Position numbers and translations under genes: made by a program. From Trichobilharzia regenti (taxonomy: Eukaryota > Platyhelminthes > Trematoda > Strigeidida > Schistosomatidae): 64,000 nt of DNA. Under the pieces are notes generated by a model that was not told the DNA's origin, did not search any database, and was given only the letters and a program-made list of their open reading frames with translations. How positions within the stretch are numbered: the first letter of the stretch is position 1; each line of letters starts with the position of its first letter. The stretch lies in assembly GCA_944472135.2 (NCBI GenBank), contig OX235264.1, positions 82,470,319 through 82,534,318 of the forward strand, given 5' to 3'. Below, one piece after another: positions 38,681 to 50,724 of this stretch.

Positions 38681-39489
38681 AATTCTCAGAGTAATTTAAT
38701 GCATAATATTTTCACTTCACCCTGAGTCTTCAAGTAAAATAGCAATGTGCAGTATATCATGTAAGGGATTGCTGTCCTACCTGTTGTGCAGAATAAACCC
38801 TTACCATACTTTTCTTTCGTCTTCAAGAGACGCCCAGGAGTATTTTGAAAGCCAGTTGAAAATATATCCAAACACAGTTTGTGGCTTAAGGACATGACTG
38901 AATGGTTAAAACACAAAAGAATTGAAGATTACATGAAACACTGTGTTGGATGGTAATTTGAAACTAAATCCTACACTGTGTGGTCTCATATCTCTCTGAC
39001 TGTTGTGAAAGTAATTAAGACTAATTCCCACAAACAATCATTGTTGCTAAAAATGATATCTGAATGAAAAGCTCATTGAATTCACTTGATACATCTGTGA
39101 TAATGAGGTTATGACAAGTTATCTAAGCAAGTTAAACTTCCTTTCTACTTTCACTTTATTTTTTAACAAATAATCATTGTAATGCAGAAATCGTCACCAT
39201 ATATGTAAAAATAGGGGTTATATTGTTCAGAATAAGCTGCATCTGCCATAAATCTAGTCTTGTTCGGTAACTTTCTTCTTATTTTTTCATTCTCTTCAAA
39301 TGTCTTCATCTTTACTCATGGGAATGTTATTTCATTTTATTTCTGTTTATACCCTGATCAAATCTTTCTTAGATAATAAATATTTTCCTAATCGTGTATT
39401 ATTTTGGTTTCTATATCCCGGTCATTTATATTCACCTCGCATCACACCTGCTAACTATCATTAGTATATATTATTTTTATATTATATCC

Positions 39490-40470
39490 TTTAATACTCA
39501 GAGGAACATAGGGCTTCAGCCGCGCCCAATCGGACAAATGTGGGGACAGAATGGGGACAACATTTTGAAGAATGGGGACAAAATGCGAATAACGGGGACA
39601 AAATGGGGAAAATGGGGTCATGGTGGGGACAACGGGACTTTACAAAATGGGGAAAATGGGGTAATAATGGGGACAAAATGGGGAGAATGGGGAAAAGGGG
39701 GGAAATCTTACTATTTCCCCATTTTGTCCCCATTTTTACTCAATGCAATGTCCCCATTTTGTCCCCACTTTAGACACGATTTTCCCCATTTTTGTCGACT
39801 TGGGCGCGTCTCCATTGCCTTCTGTTTTTTGCTAACTTTTTCACCCCGCTCCAAGTCTGCCCACATGCTTTCATCTCCTCTTCACATGACCTCCTCCAAG
39901 TCACTCTCACCCTTGCACTGACGACCAACTCGCCGCATGCTTCCCTTTCGGGTTCCACTCGAGCAATGGCTTATCTAGTGATGTCACTTGATGGTTTCCA
40001 CAGCGTATCACCAATCCATCTCCATTTCCCCCTACCTATTTGTTTTGTAATCGGTTCTTGTTGTGTTGGTTCACTGATTGGCAGAGATCACTGTTGCTGA
40101 TCCTTTCTGGTCAGCCATCTGATCTTGAGTACTGAGCGAAGACAACTGTTAATGAAGGTCTGAAGTTTGTTTGAGATGCTCTTTATGACGCGCTGGCCAA
40201 GTCTCTGATCCGTATAGTGAGTAGCACTGACTTCACATTGGAGTTGAAAATCTGGATCTTATTTTTGATGCTGAGTGCTGTTGACTTTCTCACAGACCTA
40301 ATGCTTTTCCAATCCTGGCTTTGATATTCTCTCCAGTTCCACCTGTAGTTGAAACTATGCTTCCCGTGTATGTAGGTAAAGGAGGTTGTTTCTTTCAGGT
40401 CCCTCCCATTTACCCTGGCTGATTGTTGTCTGTTGTTGTTGTTGTTGCTAACTGTCACATTAAGTCAAAA
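39490..40470 (-). mobile_element. RTE/SR2-like LINE 3' end, with a foldback insert
   Basis: Minus strand encodes LINE C-terminal pieces (IFNSNVKSVLLTIRIRD) upstream and ends with GAAGCCCTATGTTCC at its tail, as in the 47.46 kb element. It is 5'-truncated near the CAACAACAAC repeat (about 40450) and interrupted by the G-rich element at 39525-39804. Confidence 0.7.
39525..39804. repeat. 280-bp G-rich foldback element in an RTE tail
   Basis: Ends CCCAATCGGACAAA and, inverted, CCCAAGTCGACAAA; flanked by CGCG at 39521-39524 and 39805-39808. The left arm is built from TGGGGACAAAA-type units on the plus strand; the right arm has the same units inverted (CCCCATTTTGTCCCC), so the whole can fold back. 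Runs at 39594-39628 and 39649-39702 meet the G-quadruplex pattern of four G4 tracts with loops up to seven bases. Other RTE tails here lack the insert. Confidence 0.65.
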
Positions 40471-41030
40471 ATTACCATCGTTTTTAATCTCACCTTCGTT
40501 ATCATGTCGAATTAAATAATAATCGCAACTGTAACGTAAGTATGTTAATTCCGTTTGTTCAGATGTTGACAATGAAATCACTGAAAATACATTTTCGCCA
40601 GACTTATTGTTTTCTGTCTAATCTCCATTGTGAATTTCACCATTATTCATTTTCACCTTTTGATACCCCTGTGTGAAATTTAACTGGGAACGAATTTTAA
40701 TCCCTAAGTTGTTTTAGCTTTCTTCTACTGTGACTCATATCCTATCTAATATAACTGAGTATGATGGATGGGGATAATTTAAAATTGGTTTTGCTGGTAG
40801 AAATCAAAAAGACCAAAACTGATAAATTAACTCTCCTGTCATTCATTCATCAATGCACTGTTCACGACTTTATTTACAGGCTGTACCACTATGTTATGTA
40901 ATCCAACACTATTCTTCTATGAAACTACATGAAGTAAAATTTATACAAAAGGCGACAGTTTGTATAAATAGAGTAAAGTACAGCTTCAAAAAGCAACGAG
41001 GAGAAAAAATGGGTAAATGTTAGCAAATCA

Positions 41031-41033
<3 letters not shown>

Positions 41034-41077
<44 letters not shown>
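41034..41077. repeat. (TA)n microsatellite
   Basis: 44 bp of uninterrupted TA. Confidence 0.95.
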
Positions 41078-41079
<2 letters not shown>

Positions 41080-41665
41080 CATCGAAAAAGTCAAGGATAA
41101 TATCATTTTGTTTTTAATGCTGAAGTACTTCACTTAAAATCTGTGTAATTGAAAATTCTTTTAAAAATAGGAATAAAAATAAATCACAGGAGAATAACTT
41201 CATGGCTAATGGACAGCATCAATACGAAAAATTCACGTTTTCATCCTTCCTCTGACATATATGTCACTAGGTACATGTTAAACCGACAAAAAAATAAAGT
41301 ATTGTGAAGTATAAACTGTAAGTAACTGAAAAACAGTCAAACTGATCACTGCTATCCTATACCATACTGTCGGACAAAAATAATAACAACAGAAGCTGTA
41401 CAAAAAAATTGAGTTGAACGTTTCAATAAAGTGAAAGAGGATTGTTTTCAAAAACTATGTGTATGCTTTTATTCAGCGACACTTACGAAATGAACAAACC
41501 GATTTCAGATTAGGAGCTAGAAAATACAAGTTTAAATTACAATAACACTAATGATAGTGAATACTATTACATTTCTAGTGTGTTAATAGTGTGTGGCGAT
41601 TTGAAATTTTAATTAAAAGTAGTCAAAGTTAAGGGAAAGTGACTGCTGAAGCAGAACTGAAGTTT

Positions 41666-42210
41666 GGTTACAGGATTTCATCATGAGCTGACATCGGTTA
41701 GAGAACCACTAAGAAAACCAACCACGGAGTACTGGACAGCTTTTTCATCCTAGTTTGGGACTCCTCATCGGTATACACCAATCGGGATTCGAACCGAGTA
41801 CCTTCTTGTTACAAGACGAGCTCGTAGACCATCAAGCCACTGGGACCCCATCCACTGGCCCATGAATTCTAACTTCTGCCAACCGCTAGCCAATGTCTTC
41901 AGCAAGTATATGTCTTCATACCCGACCTGCTACACCCTACTGGTCACGACTTCCCACGAGAACCCCAGGTATCTATCTACCAGTTGCTAGTGGGCATTCC
42001 ATTGATTTTCAAATATTGTTTTGTAGGGATTTGATTGATTAGTTGCAGGATTTCATCATGAGCTAACATCGATTAGAGAATCGTTCGAAATCCTGGGAGT
42101 ATTGGATAGCTAGGACGAAACAGGTTAGTTTCCCAGTGGGTCTCTATTCGATGTCAGGTCATGATGGAATCCTGTAACGAGTCAATCAAATCCCCACAAA
42201 CCATTACATG
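41666..42210. mobile_element. SINE-A multimer with 13-bp target duplication
   Basis: AGAACTGAAGTTT at 41653-41665 and 42211-42223 bounds 545 bp. On the minus strand the right part starts with an inverted tail, then a direct tail block, then leader, head (GGGGTCCCAGTGGCTTGATGG), hammerhead-like block (CCGATGAGGAGTCCC) and final tail. Two complete tail blocks plus one inverted one in a single insertion suggest copying from a multimeric or folded template. Confidence 0.7.
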
Positions 42211-42224
42211 AGAACTGAAGTTTA

Positions 42225-44395
42225 TTAGGACGAAGACAGAGGACACTAAGTAACTCATAGACCATACATTAATTTCACAAATTTTCAGTAATATCATCTG
42301 TTCTTTGGTGGAGATATTTTGTTCATCTTTGGTTGTTGATTATTAAATCCCTATCAAGGTTGTTAAATTCTCCTATAACTTTTTCACTGGCTTATCTACT
42401 GATATACACATTAACACTGGTTCTCTTAGATGTTGCTCGAAATACTACTTATATCATTTATCAAAGCAGTGGGGGTATGATTAGTAGTTTCAAGAGGTAT
42501 GTAAGAGTGTCCAACACAAGTATTTTCTTTGATTAAAATATTGCAGTAGATAAATCAAATCATTTATGTTTATGCAAATACTTTCATGTCCTACAGCAAA
42601 AGACAGTCTGTAAAATCACCATTAAAATCCCTTTGTTTGACACAGAAATTATACAAAAAAAAAACAAAATTACTGAAACGCTTTACCTAAGATGCATGAA
42701 CTTCGCCATATTACTTCACAAGCTGAAAAACTGATTTTGCATCAAAAACAGAAATGCTAGTTAAAGTCATGAAGACGTATAGTTAAACCATTAGTGTAAA
42801 ATCCCAATAAACTCACTGAAGATGAGTCTTAAAAGACAATGAAAGCTTCGTCATTGCATCAGCCAACTCGGGATATACAACCATGCCAAAAAAATATCCG
42901 CCTGAGCTACAAATTTCCATTATTTCAACTTTGAACTGAAGCGGAATTCAAGCTTTTGACCTTAAATACAATTTCAAAAAAGTACTTATCATTCACGGTA
43001 TTGGTGGTTTAGGAATAGAACACCTGCTAGTTACGCTCATGATTCAGGTTAAATTCCTACGCTGACGTACTCCAAAACCCACCTAGCTTACTGGCTAACT
43101 GTGAGCCTGTAAAAGAGCGGAAGTTCTGCCGAAGTCCGGTATTCCACTTAAAACGCAAGGCGGTGGAAAGATTTGCACACCAACTCTAGTGGTTTTTCAT
43201 CAGGTTAGATATATTTCTTGGCTAATTATTCACCTTGTTCATTTCACTTCTGATGCACATTTAATAGCTTTACTGTGTATTGAAGAGACGATAGTTAACC
43301 TAGCGTATTTATATATTCAAACTATGGAATTCGAAAAGTTTGATCATATGAATTTGTTTGTGTATATGTTTGTACAAATTAAACCAGTAAAAATATAACA
43401 GGCGAGACAGGAATCATACGAACAGGGACACAGAATTCGAATCTGTACTAAAAGGTTGGGTCCATACAATCGGTTTACTTGATTAGTTTGAACAAAGAAA
43501 CAAGGAATGTATCTACTGGATAATGTGAGCTCATTTTCTCTCGTGGATTCTTATCACCTGAATACATCCTATACAATATCAGAATATAAGTTAGGCATAT
43601 AAATACTCAGAGCATAGAGGTGTTGAACTGCCTGGAATAATTTGAGCTCTAAGTCAGGCTGAATAATAATAACATAACTCAAAATTATCTCAGCGTGTTT
43701 AAATCTTGTTTTGATTCTTTAAACCCTCTAGGATTATTTTAACTAATTTTATAATTATAAGTTACACGATTTCTCAACACACCTTTCTCACAGTGATGTT
43801 GATCTATGGATAGACAAATTACTCAATGTAAAAAGGTATCTATTTACAGTAGACATGAGCGAGGGGGAGGGGCACTTAGAAACAAAGGCTGACTTGAGAC
43901 ATAATACAAGATCCAACATCAGAGTGAATTGATACGTAATATGATGGAAAGTGTGAGAGGGTGAAAGTGAAAGCTAAAATTATGTCATAGACTAACAATG
44001 AGATAGGTTTGAAGACATATTAGTGAGATTAACTCAGTGAGTGAAAATCAAAAGTGAGTAAAACATTATGCAACGAAATCAAACACAGAAACACACCAAC
44101 AAAACAACAACAGTTACCATGGTATCAAATTAACTTGCTTATATTTTATGTCCATAAATGGACATCACTATGGGAAAAGTATGTTGAGAAATTTCATAAC
44201 TTATATATAATAAAACGATCTCGTATTATCCTTCCAATATGCCCACCCTTTCTTTGTACAAAGATAAGTTGAGTTGGAGTATAACTGAATTTGTAGACGA
44301 GGAATGCATGACTCAGCATTTTTAATTACATTTCTAATTACCCATTCTCTGTACAATATATGAGTCTTTAATTTCAGCTAAATTGTAATAGAAAT
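42225..44395. other. No gene recognised
   Basis: AT-rich spacer. A possible tRNA-like relic near 43000-43070 is too weak to call. Confidence 0.4.
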
Positions 44396-44399
44396 TCAA

Positions 44400-45300
44400 A
44401 ACCAATAGATTTTATCTTCTGGCCAGGTATTTCGGCCGTACCCAGCGTTCGCTCTCCAAACGTATCACCGAATACTTACCAACATGGTTTTACAAACGAG
44501 AAAAACGATGCCCCCCCACAGCTCTATCTTAGGACATCTGATAGATTCCAGACACCAAGCTACACCCCAAACAAACTTCAAAGTCGTCTACAGAATAAGA
44601 AGCAATCTTCCTAAAGGTGTACGAATCAGACTTCTTCAAACTGAGGCAGAAGCAATGGCGATTCACTTGCTAAGTCCTGAACTCTGCATACAGAAGAAGT
44701 TCGTTCAATCACTACACTTGCAATGGACGTAATCAATCTTATTACCCGACAAGTAAATTCTACCTAATCTTTTTTTTTCTGTCTGCCTCTTCATTAGTAT
44801 TATTTTATCTTCTCAATTGTAATATTTTATATTTTCAACTTTTATGTTCTATACCCCACTCGATTTAATTTCTACACCTCACTGCTGACACTGTTACTGA
44901 CTTGACCAACGCTCAAATTCTAGTGATTTATGTTACGTCATCTAACTTATTTGCTCAATTTCAGTTTTAATTTAAATGGCATTATTCACTACCCCATTTC
45001 TACTCAGTCTCTACCTGTAATCACCTCTCTTGCTCTCCTGACTTAAGTTGAAACATTTTAGTCCATTATGTTACGTCATCTAACTTACTAACTCAATCTT
45101 AGTTGCTGTCCGATTAACCTTGTTTCTATGTTAGATAATTCTTGTATTACCTGATCAATTATCTAAACTTGACAAACCTCATGTGCACACATAGACACAC
45201 AAATTATTATATATAAATGCGATTGTACAGCTATGTGAATGAATTCGCCGGTGAAAAGAGTCTCTTCGCTGAACATCTCTTTTTCAAAAGTTTTATGACA
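44400..45300 (+). mobile_element. Penelope-like element, 5'-truncated
   Basis: Plus-strand sister of the 27.2-28.4 kb copy. It starts within the nuclease domain and runs through the full 3' UTR to the terminal hairpin (AAAAGAGTCTCTTCG, about 45255). It shows the empty site for the SINE found in the 27 kb copy. Confidence 0.75.
44484..44732 (+). pseudogene. PLE GIY-YIG endonuclease, frameshifted
   Basis: Open codons give ILGHLIDSRHQATPQTNFK, VVYRIRSNLPKGV and ELCIQKKFVQSLHLQW. The YIG motif, FGRTQRSLSKRITEYLP-like, lies just upstream in another frame; a C-rich tract around 44510 marks the shift. Only the nuclease domain is left. Confidence 0.65.
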
Positions 45301-45312
45301 AATTGGTCACTT

Positions 45313-45778
45313 TTCTATAGTTTGGTTTGTAAGGATTTGTTATGTTTTTACGAGTTGATCACGGATTGATATCAGTTAGAGAACCATTGAAAACCAGGGA
45401 GTGTTGGACAGCTGCTGTTTCATCCTAATTTGGGAATCATTGGCATTACAGGTTGGAGTTTCCTGAGTTCTAGTGAGAAGTCGTGACCAGTGAGGTCCAA
45501 TTAGATGTCACGTGCGTGGATGGATGTCCCATCAACGACAATGGTTGGGGTCGCGCTAAATCACGAATGGGTAGAAGTTAGAATTCATGAGCCATTAAAT
45601 CGGATCCGAGTGGCTGAATGGTACACGAGCTTGCCTTGTAACCGGAAGGTCCTGGGTTCGAATTCCAGTGGGTGCGTACTGCCGATGATTCCCAAACTAG
45701 GATGAAATAGCAGCTGTCCAGTACTCCCTGGTATTCAATGGTTCTCTAACTGATATCAGTCCGTGATCAACTCGTAAA
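45313..45778 (+). mobile_element. SINE-A with leader and inverted tail, 12-bp target duplication
   Basis: AATTGGTCACTT at 45301-45312 and 45779-45790 bounds 466 bp. The order on the plus strand is inverted tail plus hammerhead block (45313-45440), leader (to 45600), head GAGTGGCTGAATGGTACACG with box B GGGTTCGAATTCC, hammerhead-like block CCGATGATTCCC-AAACTAGG, and tail. It sits just downstream of a PLE terminus. Confidence 0.75.
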
Positions 45779-46569
45779 AATTGGTCACTTAAAGATAAAG
45801 ATGAAACTTAAAGTTAGAGTGCTGTCTTTTAAATTTTATCTGAAGATATTAGAATACATTAACTGTTCACTGTTATCAGATGATAATAACGTAAATGACG
45901 TGAAAAACTGAAAATATATGAAACTCAAGTGATTTTTAAATTCAGTAAAGTCTGCGATAGCGTATTTGTGGACTTTGTTATTGATGTATTCGTATTCTGT
46001 AGGCCATATAGTTTAATTACTAAGGTTTCATTGTCTTTCGATACAAAGCTGTTAGCGTTAAAATTTTTCAAGGTGAATTTCTGAAATCCCTGGGCTTTGA
46101 GGATTTGAAGAAATCCACTGAAATGTCAGTTGATTAAAACCTTAAAGTCTCTTGAAGAAGAAAATTCTAGTTGTGACATCTATATAGGGGAAAATTCATC
46201 TCTTTGGAATACATATATTTGGTCTTATGGCTTGCCGAAAATTGATAAGATTGTATTACAACCCTACGTTCTATTTCTGGAATGTCAAACTCATCTTATT
46301 GTGTAATAGTAAGATGAATTGTTTTGCACCTGGAACCTTCATATTTTGAAGTGTTTAAATGCAGTCTATGGGATATGTTTGAGTATATCGACAGCATGAA
46401 CTCGACAGGTAATACTAGGTGATATTTAAATACAACACCACTGCTTACTATTGTTCTAACTGAAGAAAGTGTCGCCTGCATAGCAACCATTAGAAGGATA
46501 CACAACTATAGGAATTCCATCAGAAAAATCAGATTAATTATAACTGGAGGGTGGAAAATAGCCATCTAA

Positions 46570-46870
46570 AAAGTACAGTGGGTAAACTTCAGTATTGTTA
46601 CCGCTGTGTAGGTGATATATTTAACCATTTGGGAGAAAATCTTAGCAAGAAGAATTGTCAAAAGCTTCACTTTCATCCATTCTGCTATTAAATCAACCTG
46701 TGAGCAAAATTCGACTGTAGGATTTCTTCTCTGAACTTCCTTTAAACCTTCAAAATAAAAATGAGTCTGTGAAGTAAGGGGAAATTTTTCATAAAGTTGC
46801 TTGGAGTTGGGTTAATGCTCACATTTCAAAGCATGGTATCTTCAAATAAATATGAGGATTTTAGTTCATT
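46570..46870 (+). mobile_element. Penelope-like reverse transcriptase relic
   Basis: Conceptual pieces YCYRCVGDIFNHLGENLS (the YVDD region, with VGD in place of VDD) and TWSWVNAHISKHG (matching PTxSGxYTHFxSF of PLEs) on the plus strand, with stops between. Very degraded. Confidence 0.45.
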
Positions 46871-46874
46871 ATTA

Positions 46875-47460
46875 TTGTTTAGAGAATTGATGCAAGGCAG
46901 AAATGAGATAATCTGTTGGGAAAATCGCTAAAAATGAGTATCTCGTTAATTTTTAAAAGACGTTCTTGTGTTTGACCGTTTAGACTGATTTGATGTGTAG
47001 ATGCTCATTGTTATTTGTTCATATATTGTAAATGCAGAAGGCAAACAATTCTGCTAAATACGAATTTCTGACTTCTGTCTATGCTGTTGTGTGGTTTACT
47101 GGTATTCTGTCACTGCTAATTACAATCATAAATAAACTTATCGAAGTATTCATCTAGACAATGATAAGATAAGAAGAAATATCATTCAAAAAAGTAGAAG
47201 TGGCATATTCAGTAATGTATGAATTCATAGCTAGGCGCTTCTGTTAAAACGCTATCTAAAGGTAAGGCCAAACTCATATTAACATGTTCACACGTACTGT
47301 TCCTATGCAGCATTCAATACAATTTCCCTTGGGTACCGTTCTATATTTATGAAATGTTTTGAAAACAAAACCCATTAATTCAAAAAATAGCGTCACCTGG
47401 GTTGTTTTAGCAGTCAGAGATTAGATTCACTTGACTACTGAGTAATCTGCCAGATTATTA
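46875..47460. other. No gene recognised
   Basis: AT-rich spacer before the RTE tail. Nothing seen. Confidence 0.4.
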
Positions 47461-47461
47461 T

Positions 47462-50400
47462 TATTATTTATTCTTCCCTTGGGTTCCTAGTGGAAATAGG
47501 GCTTCAACTGCAAGTCTCCACTTGCTTCTGTCTTCTGCTTTACTTTTCACCTGCATTCATGTTAGTCCATACTATTTCAACTCCACTTCATACCATCTCC
47601 TCCATGTCACCCTTGCATTGACGACCCACCCGCCGCTTCCCTTTCAGCTTCCACTCGAGCAATGGCCTGGCACGCGCGCGATGTCACCCAGCGAGTGTCC
47701 AATCCATCTCCACTTTCTCCTGCATATTTGTTGGTTGGCGATTGGTTCTTGTTCTGTTTCTCCCCATAGTTTCTTGTTGGTGATTACTTCCGGCCCGGCC
47801 ATCTGATCTTCAGTATAGAGCCAGCGAAGACAGTTGTTGATAAAGGTCTGGTCTGCAACAGGCTGTTGGAAATATTCTCTGTGACCCGCCCGCCAAGTTT
47901 CTGATCCGTATAGAAGAACTGACTGACTTTACGTTTGTATTGAAAATCCGACTGAATTTTGTTGCTGATGCTGGTTGAGTGACGAAGATTTCCAGATTGA
48001 TTTCAGGTTGATGAATGTGTTTCTCGCCTTCCCGATTCTCGCTCAATTTGACATCCCCGTCTGTTCCGACTTCCTGTAGTTGAGACAATGCTCCCTAGAT
48101 AAGTGAATGAAGTAACTACTCTTTCAAATCCCTCCCGTTGATGGTGATTGGGAATGGATGTTGGTGTTGTTGTTGTTGTTGTTGTGTTGGTTGGTTATTT
48201 TCATAACCTCCGTCTTGTCTATGTTCCCTGGAGTCCTGTCTTCACCGGCTGCTTCTTCGACCAGTTTGTCGGTTTTCGCTTGTAAGTCTTCGATTTTGTG
48301 TGACATCAAACATAAATCATCCACGCGTGAAATCCAGGTCTTCTAGGTTCTTCACGTCGGTCCAGGATATTCCTGTCTTCTCGTTTCCCACACTGTCTGA
48401 CGCATAATCCAGTCCACCACAATTAGGAATATCATTGGTGATAATAAGCACCCTTGTCTGACTCCTGTGTTTACTCCAAACGCCTCGCTGAGTTTTCCGT
48501 TGTGGATCACTTGACATGTGCCGTTGTCGTACAGCTGTTGAATAAGGTTGATGAATATTTGGGGTACGCCATAGTACTCGAGTAATTTCCAAATTACTTC
48601 ACGATCAACGCTGTCGAAGGCCTTCTCAAAGTCTATAAAGTTGAGGTAGAGGTTTGATTGCCATTCCATGCTTTGTTCTGTGATGATGATGCGTAGAGTT
48701 GCAATTTGGTCAGTACATGATTTGCCTTTCCTGAATCCAGCTTGTTCTGGTCGGAGTTCTGTCTCCAGTGCGTCCTTTAATCTCTCCAGGATGATGCGAC
48801 TCAGGATTTTACTTGGCGTCGATAGGAGCATGATTCCTCGCCAGTTCTTGCAGAGTCCTAAGTCGCCCTTCTTTGGTAGTTTCACGAGGTAACCTTTCCT
48901 CCAGTCAGTAGGCACCTTTCCCTCCTTCCAGACCTTTTGCAATAATGGAGTCAGCATGTCTGCTGTAGTCTCTGGGTCTGCTTTCAGTGCTTCAGGGGGT
49001 ATTCCATCTGGTCCGGCTGCTTTTCCAGCTTTCAGAAGCTTGATTGCGTTCAAGACTTCAGCTCTCGTTGGAGGATTGGTGTCAACTTGCAGTTGTGTGC
49101 GTGCTGTTGTTGGTATTTCTGGACGGGTTGCAGGTGATGGTCGGTTCAAGAGTCCTTTGAAGTGATCCGCCCATTGTTTAATCTGTTTTTCTTCCTTGGT
49201 AATGGGCTTCCCTTGGCTGTCTTTTATAGGTTTCGCTTGTGTTGGTCTCTTCCCGGATAGAGATTTGGTTATCTGATATAGTGTCCTCAGGTCCCTTTTG
49301 CCTGCTGCCTTTTCAGCTTCAGTAGCTAGATTGTCGTAGAATCGTCTTTTGTCCTTCCTAGCACTCTTCTTCACTTCTTTGTCCAGTGCTTTGTAAGTTG
49401 AGCTCATCGTCTCCTTCTCCTGTCCGTCCTTGCATTGAATCATTTTCTCTTTCACCATTCTCCTCTCTTCTATTAATTTCCAAGTGTCCGTTGAGAGCCA
49501 TTCCTTGTCTTGTCTCTTCTTTCTTCCTAGAACCGTTGAACACGTTTCGTTGAGAATCGCCTTCAGAGACTTCCAATGTTCTTCCACGCATGATTCTTCA
49601 GTGATGTCGCGTAGTGTTTCCTGCTTTGCTCTGACAGTTGCAGTGAAGGTGTCTTTTGTGGTTGTGTCCTTCAGTTTCTGAGTGTTGAACTTGCATTGTG
49701 GCCTATCCCCAGCTATCCTCGAGGCTTTTAGTTTCACCTTGAAAGTCCCTTCTACTAGATAGTGGTCTGAACCCACATCTGCTCCTCTCCTCGACCTTGT
49801 GTCCAGTAGGCTCCGTCTCCACTTTCTTGAAATTGAGATGAAGTCTATTTGGTTCTTGGTGTTTCCATCTGGTGAAATCCATGTCGTCTTGTGTATATCC
49901 TTGTGTTTGAACACACTACCACCAATCACCAAATCATTGAAGGCGCAGAAGTCTGAGAAGAGTTCACCATTGTCGTTCATTTCACCGAGGGCCTCACAAC
50001 CTCTTCTTGTGTTGTCTCCTCCCAGCTTCGCATTCATGTCACCCATCAGGATTTTGATATCGCCATTTGGGACGTTGTCCATTATTGTTTGTAGTTGTCT
50101 GTAGAACGCCTCCTTCTTCTCTTGTTCTGAGACGTTTGTAGGCGCATAGCATTGAATGACTGTAACTTTCCTTCCTTTTGAGTTGAACCTGGCTGTCATT
50201 ATCCTGGAGGAGATTGGTTCCCACTGCATGAGAGCTTTGGCTGCTGTTGGTGACATCATGATTGCCACTCCGTCAGCCGGTATAGATTATTGTCTCCCCA
50301 GTTGGTAGTTGGCACCTACCACATCCGTTTCATCTGCTCTCACAGATTTCCAGCACTTCTGTTCTATATCTCCTCATTTCTGCTTCTACCTGGGCAGCCT

Positions 50401-50722
50401 TTCCAGTTTCGTACATTTTACAAACATTCCACGTCCCTATCCTTATTTTTGCTTTCATCGAAAGAAGGCATGTCGACTGACTGGCTTCCCGAAGGCTTTC
50501 ACCAGCCTGCGTCATTTCACTTCCCCGATTCCAGCTAAAAATAAGGTTACTGTTTATATTTTTAGAATTTTTAATATATCTGTGCATTGAAGTTTCTGTA
50601 GCGGTTTGGCTGAGTTTTGGGGGTGGAGTTGCTAGCACCACGCCCCAACCCTCCCTCTTTATCCGGGCTTGGGATCGGCTAGAAAACTAGCAAGCTAGTA
50701 GTCTAGGCGAGGTTTAATCTTC
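47462..50722 (-). mobile_element. RTE/SR2-like LINE, near full length
   Basis: About 3.26 kb on the minus strand. A 5' UTR (about 50590-50722) includes GCTAGTTTTCTAGCCGATCC. Next come the N-terminal endonuclease beginning near 50460 (RIGTWNVCKMYETGKAAQVE), the large frame 48352-50268, a frameshifted C-terminal part, and a 3' tail GAAGCCCTATTTCCACTAGG followed by an ATA/AAT repeat. Disabling lesions: TGA in place of W in ESR-W near 50330, a frame break before 50268, and indels at the catalytic ADD box near 48320. The last 0.9 kb recurs inverted at 51926-52856. Confidence 0.85.
48352..50268 (-). pseudogene. RTE endonuclease-reverse transcriptase polyprotein, broken
   Basis: 638 open codons. 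N-terminal third: exonuclease/endonuclease/phosphatase fold of the AP endonuclease type, with VIQCYAPTNVSEQEKKEAFY, ILMGDMNAKLG (catalytic GDxN) and GSDHYLVEG (SDH motif). Middle: a lysine-rich linker. C-terminal: reverse transcriptase with LLKAGKAAGPDGIPPEALK, YLNFIDFEKAFDSVDRE (motif A) and NTGVRQGCLLSPMIFLI (motif B). The frame leaves before the ADD box, which lies near 48320 behind extra bases. The first 40 or so codons of the endonuclease (from about 50460) are in another frame. Cannot give an active protein as read. Confidence 0.85.
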
Positions 50723-50724
50723 CA

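Noticed and set aside
39394..39921. 175-codon frame with repeated WG and NGDKMG
   Set aside because: Product of translating the GGGGACAAAAT repeat and RTE tail; not a protein gene.
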